Shown here one piece after another: positions 39,783 through 43,567 of a DNA stretch of 43,567 nucleotides. Source of the stretch: Bauldia sp. (GTDB lineage Bacteria > Pseudomonadota > Alphaproteobacteria > Rhizobiales > Kaistiaceae). Location of the stretch: positions 1 through 43,567 of the forward strand of contig NZ_JAGRLA010000147.1 in NCBI RefSeq assembly GCF_020442045.1, read 5' to 3'. The stretch's first letter is position 1. Each line of letters opens with the position of its first letter. A model generated the notes under the pieces. It made no database searches. It was not told where the DNA came from and saw nothing but the letters and a program-made list of their open reading frames with translations. The position numbers and the translations under genes are program-made.

Positions 39783-40874
39783 ATGGACAGATTGGATGGA
39801 TTGACTCGTCGCGGCCTGCTCAAGGCCGGCGGCTCTTTGGGTATCGCGGCCGGCGCCAGCACGCTGTTGGGGCGCGCTGCCTGGGCGGATGAAGGCTTCA
39901 TCCCCTACAGCAACAAGAGCCTCGATTATTATTTCTTCGTCATTCAGGAAGAGGCGGTGAAGCGCGCCGTGGAGGCGAGCAAGATGCGCTTCCAGGCCAC
40001 CAATGCCAGCTTCGACAATACCAGGCAGCTCGAGCAGTGGCAGAGCCTGATGCTGAGCCAGCCGTCGGCGCTCGTGTCGGATCCGATCGACAGCCAGGCG
40101 ATCGTTTCGGCGATCCGCCGCTACAACATGAAGAAGATTCCCGTCGCCATCATCGACACGCCCGCGGATGGCGGCGATGTCGCCATCACCGTCAGCTTCG
40201 ACAACAAGCTCGGCGGCGTGATAGCCGCGCAGGAGATCATCAAGCGGCTGACCAAGAAGCACGGCAGCCCCAAGGGCACGGTGCTCAACTGCTTTGGCGC
40301 CCTGCAGAGCGTGGCCTGGCGGCTGCGCAAGGAAGGCATGGACGAGGAATTCGCCAAGTATCCCGACATCAACTATCTGGCCCGCCCGACCGAGGGCGCT
40401 CTCGACCAGATGCTGTCGGTGACGCTTTCGACGCTGTCGGAATATCCGGATCTCGACGCGGTCCATGCGCCGAGCGATTCGCCGTCGCGCGGCATCGTCA
40501 CGGCGCTGCAGCAGAAGAACCGCTGGAAGAAGGTGGGCGAGGATGGCCACGTCATCTTCGTCAACATCGACGGCGAGCCGATCGCGCTGAAGTGGATCCA
40601 GGAAGGCTACATGGACGCCTGCGTCTCGCAGGATCCGATCGCCTATGGCGAGATAGCGGTCGAAATGCTGGTCAAGCACTCGCTCAAGGACGAGGCGGTT
40701 CCGATCGGCGCCTACGAGAACAAGAAGTATTTCTGGGAGCAGGGCGAGATCGTTGCCGGCAAGACCGGTCCGACCCTGATCATCCCGCCATTCGTCATCG
40801 ACGGGGAGAATGCTGCCGACAAGCGCCACTGGGGTGCGATCGCGGAGAAGGATTGGGGCATTCCCTACACCTGA
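39783..40874 (+). CDS. sugar ABC transporter binding protein with Tat-type signal
   Basis: A 363-residue periplasmic-binding-protein-like domain 4 protein. The N terminus LTRRGLLKAGG, with Arg9-Arg10, a modest hydrophobic core and an AWA site at residue 35, is a twin-arginine signal. It should therefore be exported folded, unlike the two Sec-dependent binding proteins in the window. The mature chain starts with DEGFIPYSNKSLDYYFF and has typical first-lobe (SALVSDPIDSQAIV) and second-lobe segments. The ATG has GGGAGGAAG upstream. The palindromic operator is only 19 bases before it. The ligand is unknown, probably a sugar or polyol handled by the adjacent kinases. Confidence 0.9.
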   Translation: MDRLDGLTRRGLLKAGGSLGIAAGASTLLGRAAWADEGFIPYSNKSLDYYFFVIQEEAVKRAVEASKMRFQATNASFDNTRQLEQWQSLMLSQPSALVSDPIDSQAIVSAIRRYNMKKIPVAIIDTPADGGDVAITVSFDNKLGGVIAAQEIIKRLTKKHGSPKGTVLNCFGALQSVAWRLRKEGMDEEFAKYPDINYLARPTEGALDQMLSVTLSTLSEYPDLDAVHAPSDSPSRGIVTALQQKNRWKKVGEDGHVIFVNIDGEPIALKWIQEGYMDACVSQDPIAYGEIAVEMLVKHSLKDEAVPIGAYENKKYFWEQGEIVAGKTGPTLIIPPFVIDGENAADKRHWGAIAEKDWGIPYT

Positions 40875-40916
40875 TCGCGCCCAATGCCTGATCGCGATTG
40901 GTCGCAGACATGACCT

Positions 40917-40947
40917 GCGCCACGCTGGCCCCGCGCCGGCGTGGCGC
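40917..40947 (+). other. intercistronic RNA hairpin between binding protein and ATPase genes
   Basis: The arms at 40917-40929 and 40935-40947 pair over 13 bases (one G-T pair) around a five-base loop. It is very GC-rich and has no T-tract directly after it. It sits between the binding-protein stop and the ATPase start, exactly where a hairpin also occurs in the leftward transporter operon. It is expected to protect the upstream message from decay or to reduce expression of the membrane parts. Confidence 0.55.
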
Positions 40948-40997
40948 GTCGGCGCCGAAGGGAAGTTTCCTTTCTGGTCTTCGTCGGAGAGCTCATT

Positions 40998-42518
40998 TTG
41001 ACAGCACCCTCGGCAGTCTCATCGGAGCAGGACCCGTTCATCCTCAGGGTCGAGAATCTGACCAAACGCTATGGTCCCGTTCTGGCGCTGAATAACGTCT
41101 CGCTCGGCCTTCGCCGGGGCACCATTCACGGTCTTCTGGGCGAGAACGGCGCTGGCAAATCCACTCTCGTGTCCCTGATCTCCGGCCAGCGCACCCCGAC
41201 ATCGGGCACGATCTCCCTCGACGGCCGGGCCATCGCCAATGTCGACATCAAGGCGATGGAGGAGGCGGGCGTCTTCCTGGTCACGCAGGAGCCGATGATC
41301 GTCGATCATCTGACGGCCGCCGAGAATCTCATGCTTGGCATATGGCCGTCTGCCGGCGGCTTCGTCAGATGGGGCAGGTTGCGCTCCGAGGCAGCGCGTA
41401 TGCTGGAGGGAACCGGCATCGATCCGCAGTTGATGGCCGGCCGCCTCGACGCCGTGGCCCGGCGCAAGCTCAACATCCTGCGCGCCATGTTCAGCGGCGG
41501 CAAGATCATCATCCTCGACGAGCCTACCGCGGCCTTGACCGTGGAGGACAGGGCGCAGCTCTTCTCCTTCATGCGCGACCTCAAGGCGCAGGGCGTCACT
41601 TTCATCTTCATCTCGCACTACAATGACGAGATCCTGGAAATCTGCGACGCCTGCTCGGTGCTGCGCGACGGCGTGCTCGCCGGCGGAACCGAGGACGTCC
41701 AGGCGCTGACCTCCGAGCAATTGTCGGAGCTCGTGCTTGGCAGGGGGCTCGTCCTGTTCCAGCGGGAGCGGCGGCAATTCGCCGACGAAGCGCCGGCCGT
41801 CAGCCTGCGCTCCGTCGTCAGTGCAGGCGTACGGGTCGAGGCGCTGGACCTGCATGCCGGCGAGATCGTCGGCTTCACCGGCCTTCCGGGCGCCGGCGCC
41901 AAGGAACTGGTGCGCGCGATCTTCGGTCTCGTTCCGATTCGATCAGGAACGATTGCCTTTGCCGGGGAAGGGCCGCGCAGGCTTCCCTCCTCGCCGCGCG
42001 ACGCATTCGACGCCGGCATCGCATTCCTTTCGGACGACCGGCATCGCGACGGTCTCGTCAAGCATATGACGATCAGCGAGAACATCTCGCTTTCCTCGCT
42101 GGCTTCGGTCGCAAGGTCCGGCTTCCTGAGCGCCGACGCCGAGCGGAGCCTGTCAGACCGCTATTTCGAGGCGATGGGCATCAAGGCTTCGGGGCCGTCC
42201 GCGACGGTCGACACGTTGAGCGGCGGAAACCAGCAGAAAGTGTGCCTCGGACGCGTGCTGGCGACCGGGCCGCGCCTTCTCATTCTCGACGAGCCGACGC
42301 GCGGCATCGACGTGGGCGTCAAGCAGGACGTGCTGCGCATCATCGACAATCTCAGCCGCAGCGGCGTTGCCGTCATCATCGTCTCAACCGATACGGACGA
42401 GATCGTCCGCTCCGTGGACCGCGTCTGCATCTTCGACAACGGAGCCGTCCGGGAGGAGATCACGGGCGCTGCGATATCGAGCGAGCGGCTGCGCCAGGGT
42501 ACTGCATCCCATGGCTGA
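40998..42518 (+). CDS. sugar ABC transporter ATP-binding protein, two domains (RbsA type)
   Basis: A 506-residue duplicated ATPase. Domain 1 (about 12-250) has Walker A GENGAGKST and Walker B IIILDEPTAAL, but its signature is LDAVA in place of LSGGQ. Domain 2 (about 265-500) has LSGGNQQKV and Walker B LLILDEPTRGID, but its Walker A is degenerate (GLPGAGAKE). Only one complete ATP site would form in the dimer, an exaggerated form of the asymmetry usual in RbsA. The start is a TTG at 40998 with GGAGAG upstream; the longer open frame from 40941 starts with an arginine-rich shadow. The permease gene follows after 25 bases. Confidence 0.9.
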   Translation: MTAPSAVSSEQDPFILRVENLTKRYGPVLALNNVSLGLRRGTIHGLLGENGAGKSTLVSLISGQRTPTSGTISLDGRAIANVDIKAMEEAGVFLVTQEPMIVDHLTAAENLMLGIWPSAGGFVRWGRLRSEAARMLEGTGIDPQLMAGRLDAVARRKLNILRAMFSGGKIIILDEPTAALTVEDRAQLFSFMRDLKAQGVTFIFISHYNDEILEICDACSVLRDGVLAGGTEDVQALTSEQLSELVLGRGLVLFQRERRQFADEAPAVSLRSVVSAGVRVEALDLHAGEIVGFTGLPGAGAKELVRAIFGLVPIRSGTIAFAGEGPRRLPSSPRDAFDAGIAFLSDDRHRDGLVKHMTISENISLSSLASVARSGFLSADAERSLSDRYFEAMGIKASGPSATVDTLSGGNQQKVCLGRVLATGPRLLILDEPTRGIDVGVKQDVLRIIDNLSRSGVAVIIVSTDTDEIVRSVDRVCIFDNGAVREEITGAAISSERLRQGTASHG

Positions 42519-42543
42519 GCAGCAGGCGTCGAAGGAGGAAACC

Positions 42544-43542
42544 ATGAGCCAAGCCACTCCCGCCCTTGCATCGGCGGCTACCAGGTCCGCCAGCGGGGAG
42601 GGCACCTCCATTCTGGGATGGGTGCTGCACAATGTCGTGTGGATCTGGCTGGTCGCCCTGGTGGTGATCTTCGGCCTGTTCAACGAATATTTCTTCACCA
42701 CCTTCAACCTGCAGAACATCATGGTGCAGGCGACCGTGCTCGGCATGATCGGACTTGCCGTCGCCCTGCCGCTGCTGGTGGCCGAGATCGATCTTTCACT
42801 GCCGGCCAATCTCGGTTTCTCCTCCGCGATCGGCGCCATGGTCTATTCCAATCTCGGCTTCCCCTGGTTTTTCGCCATGCTGATCGGCGTGGCGGTGGCG
42901 ACGCTGATCGGCTTCTTCAACGGCCTGTGCATCACCAAGCTGCGCATGGTGTCGCTCATCCAGACGCTGTCCATGATGATCATCCTGCAGGGCGCGCTGC
43001 TGGCGCTGACGCAGGGGCGTACCATTACCAACCTGCCCGACGGCTATGTCTGGATCGGCCAGGCGACCATCGGCGGCTGGCCGGTCATGCCGATCATCTT
43101 CGTGGCGGCGCTGATCGCGATAGCCGTGCTTTTGCGCAAGACCGTTCTCGGACGCGGCATCTATGCGGTCGGCGGCAATCCGATCGCGTCGAATTCGGCC
43201 GGCATCCGCGTGGACCACGTCAAGATCATAACCTTCACGATCGCCGGGTTCCTAGCGGGCGTGGGCGGGTTCCTGCTGGGGTCGTGGCAGATGGCCATCA
43301 CGTCCAACCAGGGGTCCAGCTACCTTCTCTACGCCATCGCGGCCCCCATCATCGGCGGCGTCAGCGTCTTCGGTGGACGCGGCAATGTGGTTGGCGTGCT
43401 GGGCGGCGTGCTGTTGCTCACGGTGATCCAGGTGGGCCTCGCCATCATTGCGGTCCCGTCCTTCTATGTCGGCATGATCGGCGGCTTCATGATCTTCATC
43501 GCCGTTGCGATCGACGCCATCCGCGTCCGTTACTTCGGCTGA
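42544..43542 (+). CDS. sugar ABC transporter permease (RbsC type)
   Basis: A 332-residue CUT2 permease with about eight to ten membrane segments. Conserved blocks are LPLLVAEIDLSLPANLG, in place of the usual TGGIDLSVG motif, VSLIQTLSMMII and GGVSVFGGRGNVVG. The first block departs from the standard, although an aspartate-leucine-serine core remains. The ATG at 42544 has an ideal AAGGAGGAAACC ribosome site; an ATG at 42510 that overlaps the ATPase stop is in frame but less likely. The stop overlaps a new ATG by one base (TGATG), so the operon continues beyond the window. Confidence 0.92.
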   Translation: MSQATPALASAATRSASGEGTSILGWVLHNVVWIWLVALVVIFGLFNEYFFTTFNLQNIMVQATVLGMIGLAVALPLLVAEIDLSLPANLGFSSAIGAMVYSNLGFPWFFAMLIGVAVATLIGFFNGLCITKLRMVSLIQTLSMMIILQGALLALTQGRTITNLPDGYVWIGQATIGGWPVMPIIFVAALIAIAVLLRKTVLGRGIYAVGGNPIASNSAGIRVDHVKIITFTIAGFLAGVGGFLLGSWQMAITSNQGSSYLLYAIAAPIIGGVSVFGGRGNVVGVLGGVLLLTVIQVGLAIIAVPSFYVGMIGGFMIFIAVAIDAIRVRYFG

Positions 43543-43567
43543 TGACGACTTCCTCCTCCCAGGCGGC
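43542..43567 (+). CDS. start of a further gene, truncated by the window edge
   Basis: An ATG at 43542 overlaps the permease stop by one base and opens the frame MTTSSSQA up to the window end. One-base TGATG overlaps are typical of coupled genes in transporter operons; a second permease or an enzyme would be expected. Only eight codons are visible, so no product is named. Confidence 0.4.

Noticed and set aside
1..43567. CRISPR arrays, tRNA or rRNA genes, insertion sequences, phage genes
   Set aside because: I saw no regular spaced repeats, cloverleaf or ribosomal sequences, transposases or terminal inverted repeats with target duplications.

Overview
The window looks like chromosome or megaplasmid DNA of an alphaproteobacterium, most likely a Hyphomicrobiales (Rhizobiales)-type soil or plant-associated bacterium. 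The reasons are uniformly high GC, frequent GTG and TTG starts, several ribose-type (CUT2) sugar ABC transporters, and SorC, RpiR and GntR sugar regulators. This placement is inferred from gene style, not from a marker gene. I saw no tRNA, rRNA, insertion sequence, phage gene or CRISPR array.

Left part (1-12.6 kb). There is the last codons of an unknown gene, a TIM-barrel sugar isomerase, and a di-iron membrane hydroxylase. A SorC regulator follows. Next come two genes of the protocatechuate branch of the beta-ketoadipate pathway: pcaB and a fused pcaD-pcaC (pcaL). A second SorC regulator is divergent from a compact sugar operon: binding protein, permease, ATPase, LacD-like class I aldolase, ROK kinase and a small P-loop kinase. 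A 14-bp inverted repeat in the shared promoter is a likely SorC operator.

Right part (12.7-43.5 kb). This is one large carbohydrate catabolic island. Leftward units are: (a) binding protein, ATPase, permease and a D-tagatose/D-allulose 3-epimerase-family enzyme; (b) deoC, FGGY kinase and SDR; (c) a broken SDR, an intact SDR, a cupin phosphoglucose isomerase, a shikimate-dehydrogenase-like protein, a 2-hydroxyacid dehydrogenase, a UlaG-like remnant and an RpiR regulator; (d) SDR, zinc alcohol dehydrogenase, FGGY kinase, transketolase and xylulokinase-like kinase. Rightward units are: (e) a lone GntR/UTRA regulator; (f) aldehyde dehydrogenase, xylulokinase, HAD phosphatase, a second RpiR regulator and ribose-5-phosphate isomerase A; (g) a Tat-exported binding protein, ATPase and permease, running off the window.

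How it may work. Two importers bring in sugars or sugar alcohols. SDR and zinc dehydrogenases oxidise polyols to ketoses, the epimerase interconverts ketoses, and four FGGY kinases phosphorylate them. RpiA and transketolase feed the pentose phosphate pathway, while DeoC, aldehyde dehydrogenase and the HAD phosphatase may handle two-carbon fragments. The exact substrate cannot be read from the sequence.

The most notable signal is regulatory. Similar inverted repeats of the form TGTARTNNNACTACA, some degenerate, lie before almost every unit of the right-hand island. A second repeat, CTGTNCGGACAG, lies before three units. Together they suggest a local two-layer RpiR/GntR regulon. Two decayed genes inside unit (c) suggest the island is being remodelled.
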